64,000 nt of DNA from Marinomonas phaeophyticola (GCF_026966905.1 NZ_JAPUBN010000011.1:186001-250000); one strand, 5' to 3'; shown: positions 1 to 9,395, counted from the stretch's first letter. Notes: generated from the letters alone by a model not told the origin. Numbers and translations are program-made.

Positions 1-71
1 AATAATAGTGTTTACCTTATTAAGTGGCTTCTCTCATAAAAATGCAAAATAATAGGCTGGAAAGACATCCT

Positions 72-1302
72 ATGAATACCAGCTTTACTTCTATTGTCTT
101 CCTTTCTTGGTTGATGGCGGCCGCTTCTTTAGGTTTAAGTTTATTGCTTAATGAAGGTATCTCTATAGCGCCATTATTTTTGTTGTGCACGTTTTTCTGT
201 CTTGCGATGAGAAAAAAAGTGGTCGTTTGATCGCTTAGATCTAGTATTAGCCATGGCTTTTGCTGCCTACTTTTTGAGTATGATTCTCTTTGTCTATTTA
301 GACGGTTGGCATACCAGAGAGCTCGATCGCCCAATGAGATTCTTATTAGCCTTGCCCGTTTTGCTTGTCTTATTAAAACTGCCATACCAAAAAAACTTTC
401 TTTGGTATGGGGTTATCTTTGGTGCACTGGGGGCGTTTTGCTTTGCGGTATTTGATCGATGGGTTCTAGGTCAAGATCGTGCCAATGGTTTTGAGCACCC
501 TATTATGTTTGGTAATACCTCTCTTTTATTAGGTGGTCTGTCTTTTTGTGCTTTCTTATACTTTAAATCGGAGAAAAACACGCCCGTTTTAACCGTGCTC
601 GCATTTATGGCGGCTTTATGCGGCGTATTTGCTTCATTATTATCGGGAACTCGAGGGGGATGGATTTCTCTTCCTATTATTTGTGTGTTTATTCTTTGGC
701 AAAGTCGGGACTTGTTAGATAAAAAAATACGCATTTGGGGCGCGTGTTTACTCATAGCGTTAGGTGTCAGTATTGTTTCTGTTCCTCAATTTGGTGTAGC
801 GAAGCGATTGCATGAGGTGGTCACCGACATTGAACGTTATCAGACTGGGGATTTTGTTTATAATTCTGTGGGACAGCGTTTTGAAATGTGGAAAGGCGCA
901 GTGTATATGTTCAAAATGGCCCCAGTATTGGGGGTCGGGGAATACCATAGTGTGGCCATTAAGCAAAAGTTAGCTGATCAAGGGCTTATCAGTGAGTCTA
1001 TTTTACGTTTTTCCCATGCTCATAATGAATACCTGACCTCTTTAAGCTTAAGAGGAATAGTAGGTCTCTTGTTTCTTCTGCTTGTGTATCTTGTGCCTTT
1101 GAAGTTATTTCTGAATAAAGTGCGATCCCATCAACACAATTGGAATGTGAAAGCCTATGCATTAGCTGGTGCATTGATTCCAATGAGTTATATGGACTTT
1201 GCATTAACCCAATCTATGTTTAGCCACAATATTGGCGTTATGTTTTACGCTTTTTCAATCGTCTTTTTTTGGGCCGCAACCCGCTGGGTAGAACGAGATT
1301 AA
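72..1302 (+). pseudogene. O-antigen ligase-like membrane protein, frameshifted
   Basis: Multi-pass membrane protein of the O-antigen ligase/polymerase (WaaL/Wzy_C) superfamily, expected to transfer or polymerise surface glycans at the periplasmic face of the inner membrane. The first part (ATG at 72, weak GGAAAG upstream) runs in one frame to a TGA at 228-230. The rest continues in the next frame. Removing one A from the A7 run at 212-218 joins them: the codons then read R-K-K-W-S-F-D-R-L-D and lead into the downstream hydrophobic segments, giving about 409 residues. The family's AHNEYL motif is present in the second half (around 1018-1035). Seen: the frame break and the motif. Inferred: ligase rather than polymerase activity. 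The break may be a sequencing indel, a real null mutation or a slippage switch. Confidence 0.75.
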
Positions 1303-1325
1303 GCGATGAATAATGAACTCCTAAC

Positions 1326-2222
1326 TTAAAGAATAGCCGTATTTTTTAAGCTTTCTTTCGCTGTATTAAGGTGTTTTTCTAAGGCTAATGTAGCGCCTCG
1401 ATAATCTTTCATAAGCATTTTACTAATGATGTCTATGTGTTCATGCACGGCCACCGTATTCCTGTCTTTTTCTGAGTTTCTATCCCATTGATAATGGTAA
1501 TGAAAAACAAAGCTAATAATGTCGTAAAACTGACTTACGAATTGATTAGGCTGAGCTGATTGCATAAGTGTATGAAATTTTTGATCTAACTTTGGAAATT
1601 CATGGAATCGTTCTTCCATATGAGGTTCAATCTCTTGATGTTCAAGGAGAAGTGCTTCTAATTGTTGCCAATGGGGTTTTGTTTCTTCTAGCTGCATAAA
1701 GCTAGACAATGAATACATTTCAAATAAATGCCTCACCTCATAGAGTTCATCAACAAATTGCTCGTCAAAATTTTTCATTTGCCATTGGGAGCGAGGGCTT
1801 TTTTCAATGAGTCCAAAACGCGAGAATCGAATCAAAAATTCCCTTACTGTTACCGTATTGCAATTGGACTGTCTTGCTAACTCCAATTCAGAGAAACGGT
1901 CGCCGGGTTTGATTTTTCCGTTCAAAATAAGGTTTAAAAAGTGTTCTTCTACCTGTTTGTCCTTCGACATACTTTGCTTATTTACCGCGAAATAGTGACT
2001 TTTTTGTGGCATTGCATATAGGGTTTTCTGTGATCCTAATTTTACGATAAAGCCCTGTTCAATCATGTAATCAATGGTTTTTCTAGCGGTAGAGCGACTT
2101 ACGTCCAGTCTGTTCGCAATGGTTAAGTCGGAAGGTAAGTTATCCCCCACCACATATTCGTTTTTTAGGATATCTAATAGTGCATTTACCGATTTTTGAA
2201 AAAGAAAATTCTTTCTGCTCAC
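1326..2222 (-). CDS. GntR/FCD-type transcriptional regulator with two N-terminal winged helices
   Basis: Probable ligand-responsive regulator of the adjacent sugar operon, which it faces divergently. The 298-residue protein has an unusual layout. A first GntR-like winged helix spans about residues 8-70 (LPSDLTIANRLDVSRSTARK). A second GntR helix-turn-helix spans about 90-155 (FSELELARQSNCNTVTVREF). A helical FCD-type effector domain follows to the C-terminus. FCD domains usually bind sugar acids or other small carboxylates, so an intermediate such as L-galactonate, tagaturonate or altronate is a plausible effector. A long palindrome in the 243-bp divergent intergenic region is a good candidate operator. 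Family assignment is firm; effector and sign of regulation are inferred. Confidence 0.85.
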   Translation of the reverse strand: MSRKNFLFQKSVNALLDILKNEYVVGDNLPSDLTIANRLDVSRSTARKTIDYMIEQGFIVKLGSQKTLYAMPQKSHYFAVNKQSMSKDKQVEEHFLNLILNGKIKPGDRFSELELARQSNCNTVTVREFLIRFSRFGLIEKSPRSQWQMKNFDEQFVDELYEVRHLFEMYSLSSFMQLEETKPHWQQLEALLLEHQEIEPHMEERFHEFPKLDQKFHTLMQSAQPNQFVSQFYDIISFVFHYHYQWDRNSEKDRNTVAVHEHIDIISKMLMKDYRGATLALEKHLNTAKESLKNTAIL

Positions 2223-2372
2223 AATATGACCTTTTTTTGGAATTCGCCGTAGTTAATCAAGAATAGTGTTTTTTTTAACTTTAGAAACGTAATTGATTCC
2301 ATTGTTATTTTTCAATAATAAACCTGATTATGCGGTTTTTAAAGGCTATTTTTGTTTTTATCTTCTGATTTT

Positions 2373-2404
2373 TATAAGTAAAAAACAATTGATTTTTACT
2401 TATA
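2373..2404. promoter_or_regulatory. 32-bp palindrome, candidate operator of the sugar operon
   Basis: Two perfect 12-bp arms (TATAAGTAAAAA and TTTTTACTTATA) flank an 8-bp centre ACAATTGA, itself palindromic except at its ends. It lies about 60 bp before the ABC ATPase start in the regulator/operon divergent region. A possible -35 (TTGATT, 2389-2394) and -10 (CATAAT, 2410-2415) with a short spacer overlap it, so binding there would be expected to block transcription. Operator function is inferred. Confidence 0.6.
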
Positions 2405-2465
2405 ATAGTCATAATCTGACTTCACTTTCTAAATAAAAATAACAATTAGCATTAGAGGTTGCTCA

Positions 2466-3221
2466 ATGAGTGATTTGTTAGAAATTAAAAATTTACGTAA
2501 AAGCTTTGGCCCTGTTGATGTCTTGCGTGGTGTAAATCTTACTTTACATAAAGGCGAGGTGCTTGCTGTTGTGGGTGACAATGGTGCGGGCAAATCGACT
2601 CTGATTAAGCATATTGCGGGTGTTTATCATCAGGATTTAGGTGACATTACTCTTGATGGTTCTAAAGTCGACTTTGCTTCTCCAAAAGAGGGAAGAGAAG
2701 CGGGTATTGAAACGGTATATCAAGATCTTGCTTTGGCGGACGAGCTATCAGTTGGCGCCAATATTTTCCTTGGCCGTGAGCCTATCAAAAAACTGTTCGG
2801 TTTATTTCCTACTATAGATAATCAGAAAATTCTTGAAGAAACTGAAAACCTAATCAATCGCATTGAAAGTCATATTCCTCCAAAAGCGCCCAATGTGGCG
2901 GGTTTATCTGGTGGGCAGCGTCAAGCTGTTGCTATTGCCAGAGCGCTTTATTGGAAAGCGAAAGTCGTTATTCTTGATGAACCAACCGCGGCCTTAGCGG
3001 TTATGGAGAGAGATAACGTTGTGAAGTTATCCAAGTTACTCGCGAGTGAGGGCGTTGGTGTCATTTATGTTGGTCATAACTTGGTTGAAATCCTTGATGT
3101 GGCTGACCGAGTTGCGGTTATGTTTCAAGGGCAAGTGGTGCATGTTACCCGTTCTGAAGACACAACCCAAGAAGAGCTAATCAAATACATGACTGGCTTT
3201 TCGGAAACGAAAGTCGCGTAG
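2466..3221 (+). CDS. Sugar ABC transporter ATP-binding protein (FrcA-like)
   Basis: ATPase of a CUT2-type sugar importer working at the cytoplasmic face of the inner membrane. It has one nucleotide-binding domain in 251 residues, like FrcA and unlike the double-domain RbsA/XylG. Walker A is GDNGAGKST at about residues 37-45, the signature is LSGGQRQ near 146 and Walker B is VVILDEP near 167. It is first in the operon with a clear RBS (AGAGG). The binding protein and permease follow directly. Given the downstream enzymes, the substrate is inferred to be L-galactose or a related L-sugar. Confidence 0.9.
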   Translation: MSDLLEIKNLRKSFGPVDVLRGVNLTLHKGEVLAVVGDNGAGKSTLIKHIAGVYHQDLGDITLDGSKVDFASPKEGREAGIETVYQDLALADELSVGANIFLGREPIKKLFGLFPTIDNQKILEETENLINRIESHIPPKAPNVAGLSGGQRQAVAIARALYWKAKVVILDEPTAALAVMERDNVVKLSKLLASEGVGVIYVGHNLVEILDVADRVAVMFQGQVVHVTRSEDTTQEELIKYMTGFSETKVA

Positions 3222-3223
3222 TT

Positions 3224-3259
3224 ATTAAAGATCAACCAATGATAGTTGGTGATCTTAAT
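3224..3259 (+). other. Intercistronic hairpin between ATPase and binding-protein genes
   Basis: An inverted repeat (ATTAAAGATCAACCAA paired with TTGGTGATCTTAAT, with two bulges) sits just after the ATPase stop. It has no T-tract, so it is unlikely to be a strong terminator. It may protect or process mRNA so that the binding protein is made in excess, a common arrangement in sugar ABC operons. Function is inferred. Confidence 0.4.
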
Positions 3260-3318
3260 GCCATGCGCATTCAGTTCGAACATTCTTAAGATTCAATAAC
3301 AAAAATAAGAGAGCAATT

Positions 3319-4311
3319 ATGAAAAAGTTTACCCCTATTTTAGCATCGGCTACTTTAGCAATGAGTTTGGTTGCCACATCCATGTCAGCAACCGCTGCTG
3401 AGTCTTATGTGCCTGTGATTGTTAAAGCAACCACCTCAGAATATTGGCAGACTGTTTTTCTAGGTGCGCGCGCTGCCGCAAAAGATGCAGGCGTTCGTAT
3501 TGAAGAGCTTGGAGCGGCAGCGGAGTCTGATATCGCAGAGCAAATTGCCATTATGGAAAATACCATTACTCGTCAACCTACCGCGATAGTATTGGCCCCG
3601 ACGGCTACCGATCCATTATCTGGAACGGTAGAAGCCGCAACGGCTGCAGGCATTCCCGTGATCCTAATTGATTCTGCTGTTGGTACGGATGCTTATGCTT
3701 CTTTCCTTTCGACTAATAACTATGTTGGTGGACAAAAGGGAGCGGAAGCGCTAGCTCAATGTATTAAAGACAAAACGGGTAAAGCAGAGGGTAAAGTCGC
3801 TTACTTAACCTCTCTTGCGGGTGTGGAATCATTAACGTCTCGTGATAATGGGTTCCTTGATGGTATGAAAGCATTTCCAGGAATCGAGGTGGTTGATAAT
3901 CGAATCGGTAATAACGATATGGCTCAAGGCCTAACGAATACACTTGATATTATGAGCCGCACTCCTGACCTAGTTGGCTTGTTTGCTGATAATGCCATCA
4001 TGGGGATTGGTGCTGGCGCCGCTCTTGATGAGCGTGGGGGGAATAAGCCTTGTCTAATTGCCTTTGATGCGGATGAGCAAGAAGTAAACTTATTGAAAGA
4101 TAACATCATTGATGGCTTGATTGTACAAGATCCTTACATGATGGGTTATGCCGGTGTTTGGTTTGCCGCGGCCGCAGGACATGGTGCGCGTTTACCAAAA
4201 GAGATTGATACAGGTGTGATGGTTGTTACGCCAAGTAACTATAAAGAATCTAAATTTGCTGGCTTACTCGATCCGAAAAAACGTCAACTTGGCTCGTTCG
4301 TAGGCGAGTAA
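3319..4311 (+). CDS. Periplasmic sugar-binding protein of the CUT2 ABC transporter
   Basis: Solute receptor that captures the sugar in the periplasm and delivers it to the permease. The 330-residue protein has a Sec signal peptide (about residues 1-27, cleavage after SATAA). A type I periplasmic-binding fold (Peripla_BP_4, RbsB/FrcB-like) follows, with typical phrases such as IVLAPTATDPL and IPVILIDSA. Start ATG has AGAGAGC upstream. It lies between the ATPase and the permease, with a hairpin before it that may raise its expression. Ligand specificity cannot be read directly; L-galactose is inferred from the enzyme set. Confidence 0.88.
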   Translation: MKKFTPILASATLAMSLVATSMSATAAESYVPVIVKATTSEYWQTVFLGARAAAKDAGVRIEELGAAAESDIAEQIAIMENTITRQPTAIVLAPTATDPLSGTVEAATAAGIPVILIDSAVGTDAYASFLSTNNYVGGQKGAEALAQCIKDKTGKAEGKVAYLTSLAGVESLTSRDNGFLDGMKAFPGIEVVDNRIGNNDMAQGLTNTLDIMSRTPDLVGLFADNAIMGIGAGAALDERGGNKPCLIAFDADEQEVNLLKDNIIDGLIVQDPYMMGYAGVWFAAAAGHGARLPKEIDTGVMVVTPSNYKESKFAGLLDPKKRQLGSFVGE

Positions 4312-4402
4312 TTTTATTACTGTAATTTGGTGAGGCTAGAGGTTTTGTCCTATTTCCTCTGGTCGCTCCATTTTATTGCTATATAGAATTCTTGGAGGGG
4401 TT

Positions 4403-5419
4403 ATGTCTGTTCTGCAAACAAGTGAATTAAATAAACAAGGTGTCAATGTGTCCGTGATAGATAAGCTTTCACAAAGAATTAAACAAAAAGGCGTGCCTGT
4501 TGAGACATTTGTTGTCTTGTTAACGGCGTTGCTTTGGGTGGTTCTGTCGTTCGCCTCCCCGTACTTTTTAACGGAAGGCAATGTGTTAAATATTATGCGT
4601 CAAGTATCCATATCTGGAATCATTGCTTTTGGTGTGTTGTTCACCATATTGATAGCTGGTATTGATTTATCTGTTGGTTCAGTTGCCGCGTTGGCGGGTG
4701 TTGTAGTGGCAAAACTATTGGTTTTAGGTTTGCCTATTTGGCTGGCGGTTGCGGGTGCGATGGGGTTAGGCATAGCGATCGGTTTGTTTAATGCGTTTGC
4801 TATTTTTCGTTTGGGTATCCCTGCTTTTATTGTGACCTTAGCTGGATTACAGGCCTATCGTGGTGGCGCATTGTTAGCCAGTGATGGCATGAGTGTTTCA
4901 GGTTTGCCTAAGGCTTTCAGTGCCTTTGCTAGAGGTGAGTTTTTAGGTATACCAACTCTGTTTTGGACCATGGTTATTATTGGTTTGATACTGCATTTTG
5001 TACTCACGAAAACCCGTACAGGTCGTTACCTAATCGCAATGGGTAGTAATCAAGAGTCGGCTAGACGAGTGGGTATTAATATCAGCAAAATGACCTTTTT
5101 AGCGTATACCTTGAGTGCGGCATTGGCGGCGTTGGCGGGTATTTTATTAGTGTCTCGCTTGAGTGTTGGCACACCGACGGCGGCGATGGCCTATGAATTA
5201 AATGCGATTGCCGCAGCGGTTGTTGGTGGTGCGAGTTTATTTGGTGGTCGTGGTTCTATTACCGGTACCTTTATTGGCGCTTTGTTGTTCGTAACCATTG
5301 CAAATGGGGCGAATTTATTAGGTGTTGATCCTTTTTGGCAAATGGTGGCGGCAGGGGTGTTGATCGCGATTGTTGTCTATATCGATAACGTACAGAAACG
5401 TCGTAAATCGGGCGTTTAG
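4403..5419 (+). CDS. Sugar ABC transporter permease (CUT2 family)
   Basis: Inner-membrane permease related to RbsC/FrcC. The ATG at 4403 is preferred over an upstream TTG because GGAGGGG lies just before it, giving about 338 residues. Many hydrophobic segments and the family phrase GIDLSVGSVAALAGVV, plus AAAVVGGASLFGGRGSI near the C-terminus, identify BPD_transp_2. Only one permease gene is present, so a homodimer is expected. It completes the importer with the two genes before it and leads into the catabolic genes. Confidence 0.9.
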   Translation: MSVLQTSELNKQGVNVSVIDKLSQRIKQKGVPVETFVVLLTALLWVVLSFASPYFLTEGNVLNIMRQVSISGIIAFGVLFTILIAGIDLSVGSVAALAGVVVAKLLVLGLPIWLAVAGAMGLGIAIGLFNAFAIFRLGIPAFIVTLAGLQAYRGGALLASDGMSVSGLPKAFSAFARGEFLGIPTLFWTMVIIGLILHFVLTKTRTGRYLIAMGSNQESARRVGINISKMTFLAYTLSAALAALAGILLVSRLSVGTPTAAMAYELNAIAAAVVGGASLFGGRGSITGTFIGALLFVTIANGANLLGVDPFWQMVAAGVLIAIVVYIDNVQKRRKSGV

Positions 5420-5469
5420 TTCCAGTCTTTATCTGTTCGTTGTTATCTATCTGATCTTAGGAGAGTTTC

Positions 5470-6483
5470 ATGATGAAATCCGTTGTGTGTACACAACCCG
5501 GAGTGATGGAGGTGCGTAATATAAAGCGCCCTCAAGATCAGGCTGGCAAGGTTGTCATAAAAATTAAACGTATTGGTATTTGTGGTACTGACATTCATGC
5601 ATTTGGTGGTAATCAGCCTTTCTTTCAATACCCTAGAGTATTGGGGCATGAACTATCCGGTGTGATTGATTCTGTTGGTGAAGGCGTAGCGCTTGAGGTC
5701 GGCCAAGAGGTCTATGTTGTACCCTATATGTCTTGTGGTCACTGTATCGCATGTCGTAATGATAAAGCGAATTGTTGTACAGATATTCAAGTGCTCGGCG
5801 TCCATATTGATGGTGGCATGTGTGAGTATTTGCAAGTTCCTGAAGAATATGTGGTAAAAACGGATGGTATTTCATTAGACCAATTAGCCGTGGTTGAGTG
5901 TTTAGCTATTGGTGCTCATGCGGTACGCCGATCGGAGATACAAGCGAATACCGACGTATTGGTCGTGGGTGCAGGTCCCATTGGAATGGGAATTGCCCAA
6001 TTTGCCAAGGAGAGAGGGGCGCGAGTCATCATGATGGACATGAACCAAGATCGTTTGGACTTCTGTAAAACGGTTCTGAAAGTGGATGATGTACTATTGG
6101 CAGGGGAATCTGCAGGTTCGGATTTATCTCATTTAACGAAGGGTGAGTTTCCATTAACGGTATTCGATGCGACTGGCAACCCAAAAGCGATGCAGGCTGG
6201 TTTTTCTTGGGTAGCTCATGGTGGCCGTTATGTACTTGTTAGCGTCGTGAAGTCGGATATTACCTTTTCAGACCCAGAGTTCCATAAGCGTGAGATGACG
6301 TTAATGGGAAGCCGTAATGCAACCCACGAAGATTTTGCGCATGTTGTGTCTTGTCTACGAAAAGGCTCCGTGATCGCAAACTCGATGATTACCCATAGAG
6401 GTGCGTTACTGGATTTACCGACTTTATTGCCAGAGTGGTGTAAGTCAGAAAGTGGCGTGATTAAAGCGCTTATCGAAGTGTAA
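5470..6483 (+). CDS. lgoD: Zinc-dependent L-galactonate 5-dehydrogenase (LgoD-like)
   Basis: Medium-chain Zn alcohol dehydrogenase predicted to oxidise L-galactonate to D-tagaturonate with NAD+. It closely resembles E. coli LgoD (YjjN) as remembered: GICGTDIHAFGGNQPFFQYP, PRVLGHE and a C-terminal FSDPEFHKREMTLMGSRNAT stretch. Catalytic-zinc ligands are in GICGTD and GHE, structural-zinc cysteines in CGHCIACRNDKANCC, and the nucleotide loop is VVGAGPIGMG. The RBS AGGAG precedes tandem ATGs at 5470 and 5473. Its place between the sugar transporter and the uronate-type enzymes fits this role. The family is certain; substrate identity is strong but not proven. Confidence 0.82.
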   Translation: MMKSVVCTQPGVMEVRNIKRPQDQAGKVVIKIKRIGICGTDIHAFGGNQPFFQYPRVLGHELSGVIDSVGEGVALEVGQEVYVVPYMSCGHCIACRNDKANCCTDIQVLGVHIDGGMCEYLQVPEEYVVKTDGISLDQLAVVECLAIGAHAVRRSEIQANTDVLVVGAGPIGMGIAQFAKERGARVIMMDMNQDRLDFCKTVLKVDDVLLAGESAGSDLSHLTKGEFPLTVFDATGNPKAMQAGFSWVAHGGRYVLVSVVKSDITFSDPEFHKREMTLMGSRNATHEDFAHVVSCLRKGSVIANSMITHRGALLDLPTLLPEWCKSESGVIKALIEV

Positions 6484-6497
6484 GTAGAGGTTTTGAT

Positions 6498-7673
6498 ATG
6501 AACGATGGCTTGATCATGCAGTTTGGCACAAGTCGCTTTTTGCAAGCTCATGTTGACTTTTTTGTTGGTGAATCCATCGCTCAAGGTCATTCAAATAGTA
6601 AAGTGGTAGTGGTTCAAACTTCCAATAGTTTGGCGGGTAAGATGCGTTTAAAGGCATTTCAATCGAATGCTACGTATCCTGTCAAAATTCAGGGGCTCAA
6701 ATTAGGAAAAATTGTCAATCAAACGGTACAAGTCCAATCCATTGAAACTGGCTTTCAGGCGGATTCAGACTGGTCTGATGTCGTCTCACTTTTTTGTCAA
6801 CGAGTGACTCATGTTGTGTCTAATACAGCCGATCAGGGGTATCTATTAGAGGCTACCGACAGCCTAGACTTATCTCCGCCAGCCAGCTTTCCTGCAAAAT
6901 TATTAGTGCTGTTATTCGCTCGTTTTAAAGACAATGCCGTTCCCGTAACGATAATGCCTTGTGAATTGGTGGTCAACAATGGGGATGTGCTGAAAAATTT
7001 AGTGTTAAATTTGGCGGCTCAATGGGCATTGCCGCCCGTTTTTTTAGATTGGTTACAAAATCGCTGTCTTTGGATTAACTCCCTCGTGGATCGTATTGTA
7101 TCTGAATCAATCGAGCCTATTGGGGCGGTTGCTGAACCTTATGCCTTATGGGCAATAGAAGATCAACCTGGTCTTGTTTTACCCTGTCAGCATGACGCTA
7201 TTCGTGTATTGGATAACTTGGAAGAGGCGGAGTTTTTAAAGTTAGGGGTTTTAAACTTATCTCATACTTATTTAGTAGATACTTGGCGCCAGCTAAAGCG
7301 AGTCGAGGCGACGAGACCTGAGATGGAGTCTATTCATACGGTTGTACAGGCGATGGAAAACCCTCTGTTACGTCATGCATTTGAAACTGTGTTGGCGGAG
7401 GAGGTTGTCCCTGTACTGTTGGCTATGAATCTAAATGAAGAGGTTATTGCTTATGTTGATAGCGTAAGAGAGCGATTTTTGAATCCTTTTTTACAGCATA
7501 ATTTATCTGATATAGAACAAAACCATCAAAGTAAAATTGAGCGTAGGATTAGCCCAGTGGTAAGCAAGGCCCAGCGGTTGTTGCCTAGCTTAAAGCAACC
7601 AAAACTCGTGGCGTGTATGGTACGCAATCAGGTTCAGATGGATATGCCGGATGATTTGGAGCTTGAGTTATGA
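6498..7673 (+). CDS. Mannitol dehydrogenase-family oxidoreductase, likely D-tagaturonate reductase
   Basis: Predicted NADH-dependent reductase converting D-tagaturonate to D-altronate, the role of UxaB. The 391-residue protein has an N-terminal Rossmann part starting MQFGTSRFLQAHVDFF. The family's catalytic K-x5-N-x2-H pattern is visible in KLGVLNLSHT. It is about 90 residues shorter than E. coli UxaB (about 480), so it is a compact variant of the polyol dehydrogenase family. It starts 14 nt after the dehydrogenase and overlaps the next gene by ATGA, so the two are translationally coupled. Fructuronate or another ketouronate is an alternative substrate; the UxaA-type dehydratase next to it favours tagaturonate. 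Confidence 0.75.
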   Translation: MNDGLIMQFGTSRFLQAHVDFFVGESIAQGHSNSKVVVVQTSNSLAGKMRLKAFQSNATYPVKIQGLKLGKIVNQTVQVQSIETGFQADSDWSDVVSLFCQRVTHVVSNTADQGYLLEATDSLDLSPPASFPAKLLVLLFARFKDNAVPVTIMPCELVVNNGDVLKNLVLNLAAQWALPPVFLDWLQNRCLWINSLVDRIVSESIEPIGAVAEPYALWAIEDQPGLVLPCQHDAIRVLDNLEEAEFLKLGVLNLSHTYLVDTWRQLKRVEATRPEMESIHTVVQAMENPLLRHAFETVLAEEVVPVLLAMNLNEEVIAYVDSVRERFLNPFLQHNLSDIEQNHQSKIERRISPVVSKAQRLLPSLKQPKLVACMVRNQVQMDMPDDLELEL

Positions 7674-9322
7674 GTCGTCAATTTTTAAAAATTCATCCAG
7701 ACGATAATTTGATCGTTGCCTTGAGAGACTTACAAAAAGAAGAATTGATTGAGTTTGCTGGTGAAGAGTATCTTTTTCCTGAGAAAGTGAAAGCGAAACA
7801 TAAATTTGCTATACGTGACTTTGCGGTAGGTGAGAAACTGATTCAGTATGGTATTACGGTGGGAGAGGTGGTGAAACCCATTGTGAAAGGCGGCGTTATT
7901 ACTGTAGAGAATACACGTCATAGCAGTGAGTCTTATTGTGCAGGTTCAGAGGAATATCATTGGGAACAGCCTGATGTATCTCGTTGGCAGAATAAAACAT
8001 TTCAAGGTATTAAGCGTTCGGATGGGCAAATAGGAACGGCAAATTATTGGATCGTTGTCCCCTTGGTGTTTTGTCAAAATCGCAATATAGAGCGGATGAA
8101 GGTTGCCCTTCAGGATGCGCTTGGTTATCGCAATGAAACCCATTATATAGATCTAGCTCGTAACCTTGTTTCCCACTATCAAAATGCTCAAAACCATGAT
8201 TCTGAAAGCATGGGTTTAGCGAGTGACGACTTTATCGCTCCTCCAAGAGACCTGGTCTTTCCTAATTTAGATGGGGTTAAGTTTATTACGCATACGGCAG
8301 GTTGTGGTGGTACTCGAGACGATGCACTAGCTCTGTGTAAATTGTTAGCAGGCTATATTCATCATCCGAATGTAGCAGGGGCGACGATACTGAGTCTAGG
8401 TTGTCAAAATGCGCAAATGTCTTTGTTGCAAGACGAGTTAACTAAGCTTGATCCTAATGCTATTACCCCGGTGCAATGGTATGAACAGCAAGCTTATGGA
8501 ACGGAAAGAAAAATGCTGGATGCGGCTATCAAGGGGACATTTAAAGGTTTGCAAGAGGCGAATAATGTTAAGCGTGAAGCCTTGCCTTTATCTGGTTTGA
8601 AAATTGGTGTTGAGTGCGGTGGTTCAGATGGTTTTTCTGGCTTATCGGCTAACCCACTAATTGGTCGAGTGGTTGATAAAATTGTGGCTCTGGGGGGGAC
8701 TTCTATTTTAGGTGAGTTTCCCGAGTTATGCGGAGTTGAACAAAACTTATTAAATCGCTGCGCGCGGCCAGAACTAAGAAGTCGTTTTACTCAGCTTATG
8801 CAAGCCTATGAAGCGCATGCGTTGGCAGCCGGAGCCACATTCGATATGAATCCTTCTCCGGGAAACATTCGTGATGGTTTAATTACCGATGCCATGAAAT
8901 CAGCGGGAGCGGCTTTAAAAGGCGGAGCGGCCCCAGTAGAAGACGTATTGGATTATACCGAAGTGGTGACGCGACCAGGGTTAAATTTACTTTGTACTCC
9001 AGGTAACGATGTTGAATCAACGACGGCCTTAGTGGGCTCCGGAGCAAACCTAGTGCTGTTTTCAACAGGGTTGGGGACACCTACTGGGAACCCCATTGTT
9101 CCTGTCATGAAAATATCCAGTAATACGAAAGTGTATGAACGTATGCATGACATTATCGATTTTAATGCGGGTCCAATAGTTACTGGTGAGAGGGATTTGG
9201 AAGCGCTGAGCAATGAATTATTAGACCTGTGTTTAGAGGCGGTGTCAGGTCAATATTTAGTTAAAGCGAGACGATTGGAGCAAGATGACTTTATTCCATG
9301 GAAACGTGGCGTGTCTTTATAA
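7670..9322 (+). CDS. uxaA: UxaA-family altronate dehydratase
   Basis: Iron-dependent sugar-acid dehydratase predicted to turn D-altronate into 2-keto-3-deoxy-D-gluconate. It has an N-terminal SAF domain (about residues 1-90) and the D-galactarate dehydratase/altronate hydrolase domain after it. Family phrases include SDGQIGTANYWIVVPLV, HTAGCGGTRDD, LGCQNAQ, ECGGSDGFSG and STGLGTPTGNP. Length (550) is slightly above UxaA of E. coli (about 495). The start overlaps the reductase stop by ATGA. It completes the conversion to KDG, but no KDG kinase or aldolase is present, so these must be encoded elsewhere. Confidence 0.85.
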   Translation: MSRQFLKIHPDDNLIVALRDLQKEELIEFAGEEYLFPEKVKAKHKFAIRDFAVGEKLIQYGITVGEVVKPIVKGGVITVENTRHSSESYCAGSEEYHWEQPDVSRWQNKTFQGIKRSDGQIGTANYWIVVPLVFCQNRNIERMKVALQDALGYRNETHYIDLARNLVSHYQNAQNHDSESMGLASDDFIAPPRDLVFPNLDGVKFITHTAGCGGTRDDALALCKLLAGYIHHPNVAGATILSLGCQNAQMSLLQDELTKLDPNAITPVQWYEQQAYGTERKMLDAAIKGTFKGLQEANNVKREALPLSGLKIGVECGGSDGFSGLSANPLIGRVVDKIVALGGTSILGEFPELCGVEQNLLNRCARPELRSRFTQLMQAYEAHALAAGATFDMNPSPGNIRDGLITDAMKSAGAALKGGAAPVEDVLDYTEVVTRPGLNLLCTPGNDVESTTALVGSGANLVLFSTGLGTPTGNPIVPVMKISSNTKVYERMHDIIDFNAGPIVTGERDLEALSNELLDLCLEAVSGQYLVKARRLEQDDFIPWKRGVSL

Positions 9323-9395
9323 ATGGGCTTTTCTACTTAACTGGAATTGAGTTCATAAACTCATTGAGTTAAACATAAAATACTGGGAGCAAAAA

